A DNA stretch of 64,000 nt from Streptomyces sp. ISL-98 (GTDB lineage Bacteria > Actinomycetota > Actinomycetes > Streptomycetales > Streptomycetaceae), in contig NZ_JAGGPB010000001.1 in assembly GCF_018614055.1 (NCBI RefSeq), forward strand, positions 504,274 through 568,273, read 5' to 3'. The position numbers and the translations under genes were made by a program. This document shows positions 1 through 7,827 of the stretch, piece after piece (the stretch's first letter is position 1; the number at the start of each line of letters is the position of its first letter). Below the pieces are notes generated by a model, which worked only from the letters and a program-made list of their open reading frames with translations, was not told the DNA's origin and searched no databases.

Positions 1-540
1 GTCCGAGTAAGGGCTGCGGACCGTGTCCTGTTCCTGGCCCGGAATGCGGGTGGTGGAGAAGAGGAACTTGTTCTGTTCCATCGACTGGGGGCGGCCGCGC
101 TGCATCACCGGCGGGACGACTTCACGGTCGAGCTGCCCCTTGTAGTGGACGGCTCCGGCGATCAGGCCCGCCGCCCTCTCCACCTGCGGCTGCCCGGAGT
201 CCTTGAACAGGAAGAAGAAGTTGGCGTTGAGCGCGATCCGGTCCCTGCGGCCCAGGTAGCGATACGGCCAGAAGGTGTCGAGCCAGCTGTGTACGCCGTC
301 GGTGGCGTCGTACTCCCCCAGCGCCGCTTGCAGCGCGCGGCCGGGGCCGTCGGGGCTGAGGAAGGCGGCGGCCTCCGCCTCGGTCGCCGCCCGCTCGTCG
401 GCCGTCAGCAGCGGCGCGCACCAGGCGAGGAACCTCTCGCAGCTCGCCTCCAGGGTGGGCAGCGGGACGCGCGGCAGGCTGTCCTCCAGGGCGAAGGTGG
501 TGGGGGCCGCTGCCGTTCCCTGACTGGTGTTCACGTTCAA
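1..540 (-). CDS. Choline/carnitine O-acyltransferase family protein (N-terminal part, cut by window edge)
   Basis: Translating the minus strand from about 540 gives a protein with a clear choline/carnitine acyltransferase N-terminus: LPRVPLPTLEASCERFL near residue 24, then WLDTFWPYRYLGRRDRIALNA and a hydrophobic NFFFLF stretch. Family members transfer acyl groups between CoA and the hydroxyl of carnitine or choline. The His catalytic motif lies further on, outside the window. No ATG is available. A TTG at 540 overlaps the upstream stop (TTGA) and sits about 5 nt after a GAGAG; a GTG at 534 is the alternative. It is the third gene of an apparent operon with a methyltransferase and a 2OG oxygenase. 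Bacterial members are uncommon, so the true acyl acceptor is unknown. Confidence 0.75.
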   Translation of the reverse strand, partial: MNVNTSQGTAAAPTTFALEDSLPRVPLPTLEASCERFLAWCAPLLTADERAATEAEAAAFLSPDGPGRALQAALGEYDATDGVHSWLDTFWPYRYLGRRDRIALNANFFFLFKDSGQPQVERAAGLIAGAVHYKGQLDREVVPPVMQRGRPQSMEQNKFLFSTTRIPGQEQDTVRSPYSD

Positions 541-1376
541 TTCCGCTCTCGATTCGTGGCTCGGGGACCTGTCGTTTCCTCGTCGGCGGGCCGGGAGAGG
601 TAGAGCTGTGCGTAGAGCCAGCCTTCCGCTTCCAGGCCCTGCGCATCCACCCCGGCGGCCGACATTCTGTCCAGTACGAGCGCCTGCTCGTCCGGTGAGG
701 CGAACCGCCGCTGTTTGAAGACCTCGTCGACACGGACCGTGCGGTACCCAAGTCCGGTCAGGGCGCGCTCGACGGAGTCGAAGGGGAACATCCGCAGCAC
801 GAAGTGCGCCATCCAGGGCCGGCGGCCGCCCTGCGCCCGGACGACGCGGGTGAGTGTCCGCTCGGTGACGTAGCCGAGGCAGCCCGTCGAGATCACCAGG
901 TCCGTCCCGGCGAACTGGGCGCGCTGGGCGGGGGTGGGCTCGTGCTCCTCCAGGTCGGCGTGCACCGCGTCGTCGAGGAATCCGGCGTCGAGGGCGTACG
1001 ACAGCGCGCTGGAGGATGTGTCCAGGCCGACGAAGCGGATGCGGTGCGCGGGGCGGCGCGTCGTGGCCAGTTCGCGGTCGCGGGCCAGCAGTGCCTCGCG
1101 GCTCCCGGTGCCGGCGTAGCGCGCGTACAGCTCGTCCATGGTGGCGTCGTACTTCAGGAGGGCGGCGTTTATGCCGTACGAGCAGCCGATGTCGAGGACT
1201 TTCGGCTCGGCGACCTGCCGGGACTCGCGGTACTGCTTGATGAGCTTCTCGAAGTAGGGCTTGGCCTGCTGCGGTACGCAGTATTCGAGCGGGCGGAGCG
1301 CGTTGAAATAGGTGCGTGGATCGGGCTGAGTGTAGATGTGGTCGAGCGAGACTTTTCCGGTCGCGTCGAAACGCAC
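537..1376 (-). CDS. Class I SAM-dependent methyltransferase
   Basis: A 279-residue protein with SAM motif I VLDIGCSYGINAALL near residue 60, an acidic motif II region (VGLDTSSSALSYALDAG) and a post-I motif DLVISTGCLGYVTE. The substrate cannot be read from sequence. The stop overlaps the next gene's putative start (TTGA), which points to translational coupling with the acyltransferase; the 2OG oxygenase lies 73 bp upstream on the same strand. The three genes together suggest a small-molecule tailoring pathway, possibly a hydroxylated, methylated and then O-acylated metabolite. It could equally be a stand-alone natural-product methyltransferase. Confidence 0.75.
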   Translation of the reverse strand: MRFDATGKVSLDHIYTQPDPRTYFNALRPLEYCVPQQAKPYFEKLIKQYRESRQVAEPKVLDIGCSYGINAALLKYDATMDELYARYAGTGSREALLARDRELATTRRPAHRIRFVGLDTSSSALSYALDAGFLDDAVHADLEEHEPTPAQRAQFAGTDLVISTGCLGYVTERTLTRVVRAQGGRRPWMAHFVLRMFPFDSVERALTGLGYRTVRVDEVFKQRRFASPDEQALVLDRMSAAGVDAQGLEAEGWLYAQLYLSRPADEETTGPRATNRERN

Positions 1377-1449
1377 AGGGCTTACTCCTCCGTGGATCGC
1401 GTGGCTCGCGGTGATCGCGGTGGTCTCGTGATCGTTGCGGTGGTCGCGG

Positions 1450-2319
1450 TTAATCCAGCAGTCGGTCGCTCCGGACGGCGCGGCCCTCGGCCGTCAGGTG
1501 CTCGGGCAGTACGCGGCCGAAGAGCTGCCGGGTCCGTGCCACGCTTCCGATGACGCCGGGGCGCTCGCTGTAGGCGAATATCGCGGAGTGGCGCGCGATC
1601 TCGCCGCGCACGGGGCTCACCCGGTGCAGGGAGTACCGGCCTTTGAACAACTGCAGGTCACCGGGTTGCAGCGGGAGGCGCCGGGTCAGCCGCTCGCCCC
1701 GGCCGTCCAGTACGTCGCGGACGTCGTCGAAGCGCTCGTCGTGCGCGGACCTGATGTTGGGGCAGTACTCGAAGTCGCCGCCGGACCGGGCCTGCTGGGT
1801 GAGCATGCTGACGGTGAACTCGTTGGTGTCGAAGTGCCAGGGATGCTCCATGCCCGGCGCGACGACGTTGAGGACGAGACCGGACAGCGGGTCCGCCAGC
1901 TCGTGCAGCTCGGGGAGTCCGAAGCAGCGGGCGACGAAACGCTGGAACACCTCGTGTGCGTACAGCCGGCTGATGAGGGAATCCGCGGGGATACGGTCGC
2001 GGGCCACAAATGCGTTGCCCCGCTGGAAGGTTCTCCGGCCGGGGTGGTTCTCCGGCAGAGCCGAGTCGACCGCGATGTTGTAGACGTTGACCGTTTCTAC
2101 GTCAAAGTGCGCACGGGGGGCGATGGCGGAGCACTCCTGCCGCAGGGCGTCGCGGACCGACGGGCGGACGAAGTCCGGCAGTACGGTGCAGCCGAGGGTC
2201 GAGAGTTCGCGCCGGGCGCGGGAGACGACGGCCTGTCCTTCGGCGCTTTCGAGTTCCGACAGGGGGTACTGAGCCGTGTCGACCACCTGGTCGAGGGGAA
2301 CGGCTTGCAGAGTGCTCAT
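1450..2319 (-). CDS. 2-oxoglutarate/Fe(II)-dependent oxygenase-like protein
   Basis: A 289-residue protein. The iron triad is visible as H162-x-D164 (WHFDTNEFTVSML) with a distal His in YSLHRVSPV (about residue 232), followed by arginines (about 238-243) suited to binding 2-oxoglutarate. The Asp of HxD is kept, so this is predicted to be a hydroxylase or desaturase, not an HxG-type halogenase. It is the first gene of the three-gene minus-strand operon. The substrate is unknown; an amino acid or trimethylammonium compound would fit the neighbouring acyltransferase, but that is inference. Confidence 0.7.
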   Translation of the reverse strand: MSTLQAVPLDQVVDTAQYPLSELESAEGQAVVSRARRELSTLGCTVLPDFVRPSVRDALRQECSAIAPRAHFDVETVNVYNIAVDSALPENHPGRRTFQRGNAFVARDRIPADSLISRLYAHEVFQRFVARCFGLPELHELADPLSGLVLNVVAPGMEHPWHFDTNEFTVSMLTQQARSGGDFEYCPNIRSAHDERFDDVRDVLDGRGERLTRRLPLQPGDLQLFKGRYSLHRVSPVRGEIARHSAIFAYSERPGVIGSVARTRQLFGRVLPEHLTAEGRAVRSDRLLD

Positions 2320-2480
2320 TCGATCCTTTCCACGTACGGGCAGACCGTGCCGAGCCGGGCCCTCACCGTCGGCTCTTCATCAACTCGACTGAGTAGTAAC
2401 ACAGTTGAAGCTCCCACAGCGGGCTACGGGTTGTCTGTGACCCGTCCCACTGAGCGGCGTCCGCGACGTGGTGGATGTGG

Positions 2481-2518
2481 GGGGCCGGGAGGCGTGAAAG
2501 CCCACGCCTCCCGGCCCC
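2481..2518 (-). terminator. Strong hairpin terminator of the small damage-promoter gene
   Basis: Perfect 16-bp inverted repeat (GGGGCCGGGAGGCGTG at 2481-2496 with its complement at 2503-2518) and a 6-nt loop, 12 bp beyond the stop of the gene at 2530-2796. No U-tract is needed for many streptomycete terminators. Confidence 0.7.
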
Positions 2519-2529
2519 GAACGGCAGCG

Positions 2530-2796
2530 TCAGCGGCCGTAGCGGATCAGAGCGCGCACCATCCGGCAGGTCGTGTCCGACGGCTGGTGTGCGCCGATGA
2601 GCTCCGCGGTGCTGCGTATCTTGCGGTTGTTCGCCTGCTCGGGCAGGTACACCCCCGTGTCCAGCAGGGCGATGGCCAGACGCATGGCCTTGAGGCGGCG
2701 GTTGTGGGTCTCGTACCAGACGCGCGGCCGTCCGGCCGGGAGCGGACGCTTTGCCAGGGTTTGTGGAGCGATCGAGAACAGTGCGGCTGCGGCCAT
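2530..2796 (-). CDS. Small basic protein of unknown function with DNA-damage-type promoter
   Basis: An 88-residue basic protein, MAAAALFSIAPQ near the start, rich in Arg and Leu, with no recognisable domain or secretion signal. The start is set by AGGAGG at 2803-2808, six bases from the ATG at 2796; an ATG two codons earlier abuts the SD and is unlikely. A perfect RecA-NDp-type promoter lies about 45 bp upstream and a strong hairpin terminator follows, so it is a monocistronic unit. I do not recognise the function. The promoter argues for a role during DNA damage. Confidence 0.65.
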   Translation of the reverse strand: MAAAALFSIAPQTLAKRPLPAGRPRVWYETHNRRLKAMRLAIALLDTGVYLPEQANNRKIRSTAELIGAHQPSDTTCRMVRALIRYGR

Positions 2797-2840
2797 GGGC
2801 ATCCTCCTGAGGCGGTCGGGAACCCTCTCTGACTGCCTCA

Positions 2841-2863
2841 ATTTTACTGTCCACCACTGACAA
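2841..2863 (-). promoter_or_regulatory. RecA-NDp / PafBC-type DNA-damage promoter
   Basis: Read on the minus strand: TTGTCAGTG, exactly 8 bp, then TAAAAT. This fits the actinobacterial LexA-independent damage promoter (TTGTCAGTG-N8-TAnnnT) recognised by PafBC in mycobacteria. It is correctly spaced and oriented for the gene starting at 2796. Confidence 0.75.
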
Positions 2864-2915
2864 TCGGACCTGGCCAGGCGGTGTTTGCGGAGTGCCTGGC
2901 GGTACGGTTGGGGCC

Positions 2916-3278
2916 ATGGAGATCTGGATCAATCCCGCGTGTTCCAAGTGCCGCGGTGCGCTGCACCTGCTCGACGAGGAGGGCGCCGAGTACACGGTGC
3001 GCCGCTACCTCGAGGACGTACCGACGGAGGACGAGATCCGTGCGGTGCTGGAGCGGCTCGGACTTGAGCCGTGGGACATCACGCGTACGCAGGAAGCGGT
3101 GGCGAAGGAGCTCGGGGTGAAGGAGTGGGCGCGGGACGCCGGTTCCCGTGACCGGTGGATCGCGGCGCTCTCCGCGCACCCGAAGCTGATCCAGCGGCCG
3201 ATCATCACGGCGGAGGACGGTACGGCCGTGGTGGCGCGTACGGATGAGGCGGTACGGGACGCGATGTCCCGGTCTTGA
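2916..3278 (+). CDS. ArsC/Spx/YffB-family reductase-like protein
   Basis: A 120-residue thioredoxin-fold protein with N-terminal MEIWINPACSKCRGAL (a CxxC, Cys 8 and 11), the ArsC-like helix DEIRAVLERLGL, and the family's C-terminal HPKLIQRPII segment with the cis-Pro region. Glutaredoxin-dependent arsenate reductases have this fold, but many streptomycete members have no proven arsenate activity and no ars genes are adjacent. The ATG at 2916 is chosen because the family starts directly on the first beta strand. Confidence 0.75.
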   Translation: MEIWINPACSKCRGALHLLDEEGAEYTVRRYLEDVPTEDEIRAVLERLGLEPWDITRTQEAVAKELGVKEWARDAGSRDRWIAALSAHPKLIQRPIITAEDGTAVVARTDEAVRDAMSRS

Positions 3279-3351
3279 ACCGGTCGCCACATATGGGCTG
3301 TTGATCACCGGGCGTGCCGGGGGTGGGGGGACGCTGTTACCCTCCGCGCCC

Positions 3352-4173
3352 ATGACTCTTGGTGATCATGGTGCACACGGTGGCATGTACCCGCCCTCTC
3401 CCCCGCCCCCGCCGGCCCCGAAGACGGGGCACCGTATATGGCTCATAGCCGGCGGCACCGCCGCCCTGACCGTCGCCGTGGTGGCGGGCGCGGCGCTGTA
3501 CGCCGGGCAGGGATCGCCGCCCGGCTCCGGTGCGGATGCGGCGGCCGGTCCGGCGGCGTCGGCATCGGCGGCCGGGCCCGCGTCCGCGCCCGCCGCCGTA
3601 CCTTCGGTCAGCGCCGCGCTGCCCAGCGACGCACCTTCATCGCTGCCGTCGCTGCTCGCCCGGCCCGTCGTCCGCCCCGCCCAGGCCTTCCCGGAGAAGA
3701 CCGTCCGCCTCGCCGACGGCACCGTCTACCACCGGGTCGAGGTGCGCACCACGACCGAATGCGACCGGGCCATGTCCCAGCAGCTCGCCGGAGTCGTCGC
3801 GCAGGGCTCGGGCTGTCTCCAGCTGGCGTCGGCCCTGTTCACCGATGCCGAGCGACGCTCACAGGTGACGGTCGGCGTGCTCAGCCTCAAGCGGGCCGAG
3901 GACGCGGCATCGGTCTTCGGGATGGTCTCGATGGACCCGGTCACCTACCAGGTCGTCTCGCTCGATCCGCCGCCCGAGGCCGGTCTGCCGACCGTTCCGC
4001 CCGGCTCGGCCGGGGTGTTCAGGCGGCTGATGACGGTCCGGTCGGTGGTCTTCGCCAACGGCCAATGGTCGGACGGCTCGGAGTCCCGGGAGGCGGCAAT
4101 CACCAAGCAGACGGAGCAGCTCCTCTCGTACGTCAACGAGAACGTCGCGACGTACGAGCAGGGGAAGGGGTAG
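3352..4173 (+). CDS. Membrane-anchored protein with extracytoplasmic domain, unknown function
   Basis: A 273-residue protein: a Pro-rich cytoplasmic N-terminus (PPSPPPPPAP), one TM helix (IWLIAGGTAALTVAVVAGAAL, about residues 28-48), an Ala/Ser/Pro linker, then a soluble outer domain with two Cys (TECDRAM and GSGCLQL) that may form a disulfide. The upstream ATG/GTG codons overlap the ArsC-like gene and would add an unlikely basic tail, so the start at 3352 is preferred. No known domain recognised. Confidence 0.65.
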   Translation: MTLGDHGAHGGMYPPSPPPPPAPKTGHRIWLIAGGTAALTVAVVAGAALYAGQGSPPGSGADAAAGPAASASAAGPASAPAAVPSVSAALPSDAPSSLPSLLARPVVRPAQAFPEKTVRLADGTVYHRVEVRTTTECDRAMSQQLAGVVAQGSGCLQLASALFTDAERRSQVTVGVLSLKRAEDAASVFGMVSMDPVTYQVVSLDPPPEAGLPTVPPGSAGVFRRLMTVRSVVFANGQWSDGSESREAAITKQTEQLLSYVNENVATYEQGKG

Positions 4174-4207
4174 GGGACCGGGACCGGGACCGGGAAGGCT
4201 GAGCCGG

Positions 4208-4277
4208 TCAGGAGACGCGCTCGTCCTCGCCCGCGACCTTGGCGGTGGCGAGCGCGATCCGGTTCCAGGTGTTGGTG
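4208..4277 (-). pseudogene. C-terminal fragment of an AhpD/carboxymuconolactone decarboxylase-like gene
   Basis: On the minus strand this reads NTWNRIALATAKVAGEDERVS then stop. That is the C-terminus of AhpD-like carboxymuconolactone decarboxylase proteins (xNxWNRIaxat). The matching N-terminal part lies beyond the IS element at 6066-6250. The middle of the gene is missing. Confidence 0.65.
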
Positions 4278-4283
4278 ACTCCT

Positions 4284-4303
4284 CCCCGTCCTGAAGGGCG
4301 GGG
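4284..4303 (-). ncRNA. IS605 right-end hairpin, probable 3' part of the TnpB guide (omega) RNA
   Basis: CCCCGTCC, GAA-type loop, GGGCGGGG directly after the tnpB stop. Subterminal hairpins here are typical of IS605 right ends, and omegaRNAs usually run from the 3' end of tnpB through the right end into flanking DNA. The RNA assignment is inferred from position. Confidence 0.45.
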
Positions 4304-4310
4304 CTTCTCG

Positions 4311-5537
4311 CTATGCCTGGTTGGCGTCGCGACGGACCAGCCCGGCCCGTAGAACATTGAGTGCTCCGACGGTGTCAGCGTGTGCCCGGTGGCCGCACGA
4401 GACGCAGTGGAACTTCTCCTGTGTGGGCCGGTTCTCCCTCGCGGTGTGCCCACACTCGGGGCACCCGCGGGAAGTGTTGCGGGGGTCCACGGCCATCACT
4501 TCCCGCCCGGCGCTCTCAGCCTTTGCGTTCAGGATCGCGAGGAACACCCCCCCCCAACCGGCATCAGCGATCGAACGGTTAAGACCCGCCTTTGCCGCAG
4601 CCCCGTTGGGCAGAAACACACCCGGCGTCTCGGGGTCGGGCTTCGGCTTGGGGGCTTTGCTCATGTTGCGGATCTTGAGGTCTTCGTGCGCGATGAAGTC
4701 GTGCTCACGCACCAGGCCGAGCGCGGTCTTGTGTGCATGGTCGAGCCGTTGACGTCGCACCTTGCCGTGCAGGGCCGCGACCTTCTCCACGGCCCGCTGG
4801 TGGTTGCGGGTGCGATTCTTGGCCTTGCAGCGCGGGAATCGGCTCAGGGCCTGCTGTGCGGCCTCCAGTTTCGCGGCGGCCTTGCGGGCGTGGCGCGGGT
4901 TGGGGACGTGGACGCCGTTGGAGTCGGTGAGGAACGAGGCAATGCCGAGGTCGATGCCGACCACGGAGCCGGTCGCGGGCAACGGCTCGGGCCGGGGCTG
5001 CTCGACGGTGAGAACGACGAACCACTTACGGCCCTCGCGCTTGACGCTGACGGTCTTGACCTTGCCGACCACCGGCCGGTGCTGATTGACCTTCACATGC
5101 CCGACGCCCTGCAGGCGGACGCGGGTGACCGGGTCGTGCGGGGTGGAGTCCCAGCGGCAGCCGTCACCGTCCTTGGGAAAGTCCACCGTGTCGAACCAGT
5201 TCACGCCACGAAAGCGCGGATAACCGGGCGTGTCCCCAGCCTTGATCCGCCGGAAGAACCCGGCGAACGCCTTGTCCAACCGGCGCAGCGTCGCCTGCTG
5301 CGAGCTGAACGACCACCGGCCCTGACGCTCCGGATCGAAGGCCCGGATGTCCTTGAGCTGCCCGGACTGCTGCCCGTACTTGACGCTCGTCTTCGAGGGG
5401 TGCCGGTAGGCGTCGCGGCGTTCCTGCAACGCCCCGTTGTAGAGCGAGCAGTGATCGCGCAGCATCTCACCGAGCGCGATGGTCTGGCCCACGGTGGGCC
5501 GCATGAGGAACTTGTACGCACGTATCACCCAGCCCAC
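4311..5537 (-). CDS. tnpB: TnpB RNA-guided endonuclease of IS200/IS605
   Basis: A 408-residue OrfB/TnpB with an intact RuvC core: D196 in GIDLGIASF, E285 in IAHEDLKI and D388 in HADTVGALN. The zinc ribbon is complete (C359/C362 in CPECG, C378/C381 in CVSCG). An N-terminal helix-turn-helix region begins at VIRAYKFLMRPT. TnpB proteins cut DNA under omegaRNA guidance and help retain the element after excision. Its tnpA partner is broken, so this copy cannot move by itself, but the nuclease appears functional. The start is taken at MGWVIRAYKF, just inside the element's left end. Confidence 0.9.
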   Translation of the reverse strand: MGWVIRAYKFLMRPTVGQTIALGEMLRDHCSLYNGALQERRDAYRHPSKTSVKYGQQSGQLKDIRAFDPERQGRWSFSSQQATLRRLDKAFAGFFRRIKAGDTPGYPRFRGVNWFDTVDFPKDGDGCRWDSTPHDPVTRVRLQGVGHVKVNQHRPVVGKVKTVSVKREGRKWFVVLTVEQPRPEPLPATGSVVGIDLGIASFLTDSNGVHVPNPRHARKAAAKLEAAQQALSRFPRCKAKNRTRNHQRAVEKVAALHGKVRRQRLDHAHKTALGLVREHDFIAHEDLKIRNMSKAPKPKPDPETPGVFLPNGAAAKAGLNRSIADAGWGGVFLAILNAKAESAGREVMAVDPRNTSRGCPECGHTARENRPTQEKFHCVSCGHRAHADTVGALNVLRAGLVRRDANQA

Positions 5538-5573
5538 CCCCTCCGGTCGAGTCCGCTGACCACACTAATCTTG

Positions 5574-6005
5574 GCAGATTTCACCACGCTGGGAACCAGA
5601 TCCCGATATCCGCCGGGAAATCATGTCATCCACAACCTGCACGCCCACTTGGTGTTCGTCACCAAGTACCGGCGCGGTGTCTTCAACGACGACATGCTGA
5701 CGCGCTGCGAGGAGATCATGCGGGACGTCTGCCAGTCCTTCGAAGCGGAGCTGCGCGAGTTCAACGGCGAAGAGGACCACGTCCACCTGCTCGTGCACTA
5801 GCCGCCGAAGGTCCAGCTCTCCAAGCTGGTCAACTCCCTCAAGGGCGTGTCCTACCGCTACCTCCGCCAGGAGTTCACCAGCCGCACCAACCGGGCGATC
5901 ACGCACGACCGGTTATGGTCCCCGTCCTACTTCGCCGGGTCCTGCGCCGGAGCACCCCTGAGCATCGTCAGGGAGTACATCGAAAACCAGAAGCACCCAG
6001 CATGA
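5574..6005 (+). pseudogene. tnpA: TnpA (Y1/HUH transposase of IS200/IS605), inactivated
   Basis: Clear IS200-type TnpA: HAHLVFVTKYRRGVF, the HUH motif in EDHVHLLVH, and AGAPLSIVREYIENQ carrying the nucleophilic Tyr. An amber TAG at 5799-5801 replaces the Tyr of the usual LVHYPPK. Near 5613-5620 the upstream reading (PRWEPDPDIRR) is out of frame by one base with NHVIHNLHAH, so there is probably a second lesion. Downstream of the stop the frame stays open to TGA at 6003-6005. Loss looks recent because the rest of the protein is well preserved. Confidence 0.8.
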
Positions 6006-6065
6006 CCGTCACAACGGAGACGCGAACCCCGACGCTCACGCCTCCACCCCAAGTGCCGCATTCCC

Positions 6066-6250
6066 GCCCGGCCTACATGTGCAGGCAGTAGGCGTACTGG
6101 TTGAGGTGCGAGGAGCGGATCTGCACCAGGTCGACCAGCGTCGGGTCGAGGCCTTCGCGGTGCGGCGGCGCCGAGGCCGATCACGGCCTTGAACGCCTTG
6201 GGAGCGGCTTTGGCGAAGTTGACCGCGCTGTGCCGGGCCTTGCCGCCTGC
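6066..6250 (-). pseudogene. N-terminal fragment of an AhpD/carboxymuconolactone decarboxylase-like gene
   Basis: The minus strand reads AVNFAKAAPKAFKAVIGLG. After a frameshift around 6160-6170 it continues GLDPTLVDLVQIRSSHLNQ and AYCLHM, ending at the IS boundary. The AhpD-like Cys-x-x-Cys region is degenerate here (AYCLHM, one Cys). With 4208-4277 it shows a gene split by the IS, and about 70 codons of the middle are absent. Confidence 0.65.
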
Positions 6251-6365
6251 CTGATACGGAAGTTGTTGGTTGGGCGGTTGAGTCGAAGCGGCTTGCTACT
6301 CGTACGTAACGGCACACGGAAACCCAGCCGGCCGTGGCGCACACGGCCGAGGACAGGAGTCACAC

Positions 6366-7142
6366 GTGTCGCGCAAGAAGACCCTCAGCCGCAAGAAGAA
6401 GCTCGCCCTGCTGGTCACTGCCGTCGCACTGGCCGGAGGTACCGCCGTGGTGATGACCGGCACCAGCCAGGCCTCGGTGGCCTGCGACGGGCTGGACACC
6501 GCGCTGAGCAACAACGAGCAGTTCATCGCCGGGCAGCGGGCCAATCCGGATGCGCAGTCGGAGGCGCGGATCGCCAATCGGGAGGCCGTGATCGAGGAGA
6601 TCAAGCGCAAGCAGGCGGCGTCGGGGTGCGAGGTCGGGGGCGGCGCGGGCGAGGCGGATGCGGGGGCCGGTGCGGAGGCCGGTGCGGGCGAGGACGGCGG
6701 CGCGGGCGAGGACGCGGGGTCCGGTGCGGGCGCGGATGCGGGGGTCGGTGGTGACGCCGGTGCGGAGGCCGGTGCGGGTGGTGAGGCCGGTGCGGGCGAG
6801 GAGGCAGGAGGAGAAGCCGCTCAGCCGCCGGCTCAGGAACCTGGGGACGCCGCCCCTGCCTCGCCACCCGCCGAGGGTGGGAACGGCGGCGAAGGCGAAG
6901 TCGTCTGCGCCGGGTCCACCGTGACGCTCTCGGGCGAAGGCGGGGCCCCCTCCGCGTCCAGCAACGAGTTCCCTGTGGGCACCAAGCTCAAGGTCACCAA
7001 CCTCGACAACGCCAAGTCGACGACCGTCGAGGTCACCTCGGCTTCGGGCAGCTGCGCGCTGCTCAACAACGCGGCGTTCGAGCAGGTACGGGAGCCCGGC
7101 AAGTTCCTGATCCGCAAGGCGCGGATCGAGCGCGTGGGGTAG
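6366..7142 (+). CDS. Secreted protein: short helical Cys-pair domain, Gly/Ala/Glu linker, C-terminal beta-barrel-like domain
   Basis: A 258-residue protein with a Sec signal peptide (KKKLALLVTAVALAGGTAVVM, cleavage after SQA). Next come about 50 helical residues bounded by two Cys (ACDGLDT to ASGCEV) and about 75 residues of low-complexity GAGED/GAEAGAG. The end is a compact domain (VVCAGSTVTLSGEG, NEFPVGTKLKVTNLDNAKST, LIRKARIERVG) resembling RlpA/double-psi beta-barrel wording (FPVGT-KLKVTNLDN). That resemblance is tentative. Probably wall-associated or secreted; function unknown. Confidence 0.7.
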   Translation: MSRKKTLSRKKKLALLVTAVALAGGTAVVMTGTSQASVACDGLDTALSNNEQFIAGQRANPDAQSEARIANREAVIEEIKRKQAASGCEVGGGAGEADAGAGAEAGAGEDGGAGEDAGSGAGADAGVGGDAGAEAGAGGEAGAGEEAGGEAAQPPAQEPGDAAPASPPAEGGNGGEGEVVCAGSTVTLSGEGGAPSASSNEFPVGTKLKVTNLDNAKSTTVEVTSASGSCALLNNAAFEQVREPGKFLIRKARIERVG

Positions 7143-7227
7143 ACGCATTACTGCGTCCAGGGGGACCCCCACGGGCTGAAGATGCCGCAGGAGGAGGCCT
7201 GGGGCAGAGCTCCCACCCTGGGCGCCC

Positions 7228-7680
7228 TCACCGGCCCAGCCGCAGTTCCGCCTCCGCGAGGATCTCCGTGACGCGCAGTCCGAACGTCGCGTCGCACGGA
7301 TGCGGTTCTCCGGTTCGTACGGTGTCCAGCAACGCGTCGACAGCCGCCCTGAACGACCCGGTTCCGCCGCCCCACGAGGGGAGCCGGGTCTCGCCCTGAG
7401 TGCCCCAGAGTTCGACGGTGGCGCCCGCCGCCTCCGCCGGGGCACTCAGGCTCAGCGTCACCGTGCTGGACGCCCCCGAGGTGTGGCGCAGTGCGAGGTG
7501 GACGGTGTCGCCGGGGCCGTCCGCCGCGCTCACCGACGTAACGTCGCCGAGCACCGGCAGCAGTACGGACAGGGCGTGCGGACCCACGTCCCACAGGGCG
7601 CCCCCTTCTCGCCGCGCCACGGCGACGCCTGTGCCGAGAAGTCCGATGCGCGGGCGCGGCCTGTTCAGGGATGCGGTCAT
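7228..7680 (-). pseudogene. Gfo/Idh/MocA-family oxidoreductase with large internal deletion
   Basis: The 150-residue frame starts like a normal family member (RIGLLGTG, first Rossmann strand). It jumps directly to GGALWDVGPHALSVLLPVLGDV, which in full-length proteins lies some 170 residues later, and ends with the usual C-terminal half. The NAD-binding domain and the catalytic Lys segment are missing, so it cannot act as a dehydrogenase. The frame is preserved across the junction. Upstream, 7703-7800 on the same strand is an open C-terminal-like stretch (AADAVIGTAARLAVDAL) of an unidentified gene, so the deletion area is generally rearranged. Confidence 0.6.
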
Positions 7681-7827
7681 GGCCGCCAGTGTGCCGGGCG
7701 GGTCAGGGCGCGCGCAGGGCGTCGACGGCAAGGCGGGCGGCAGTGCCGATGACGGCGTCGGCCGCGGGGAGCGTGGCTGCGGTGCAGATTTTGGACTTGA
7801 TGGGGCGCAGCCTGTTCTGATCACGGC

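Larger units (their letters stand above)
4276..6065. mobile_element. IS200/IS605-family element, divergent tnpA (broken) and tnpB (intact)
   Basis: About 1.8 kb holding an HUH tnpA on the plus strand and tnpB on the minus strand, head to head, as in IS605. Its right-end hairpin lies just past the tnpB stop. It separates the two pieces of an AhpD-like gene. Exact ends are estimated from where homology to the host gene stops; IS605 elements make no target duplication, so ends cannot be read from repeats. Confidence 0.75.

Noticed and set aside
1450..2319. Possible Fe/2OG halogenase
   Set aside because: The HxD Asp is present (HFD); halogenases of this superfamily have Gly or Ala there.
6640..6810. 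GC-rich tandem repeat in 6.6-6.8 kb
   Set aside because: Encodes the Gly/Ala/Glu linker of the secreted protein; in frame throughout.
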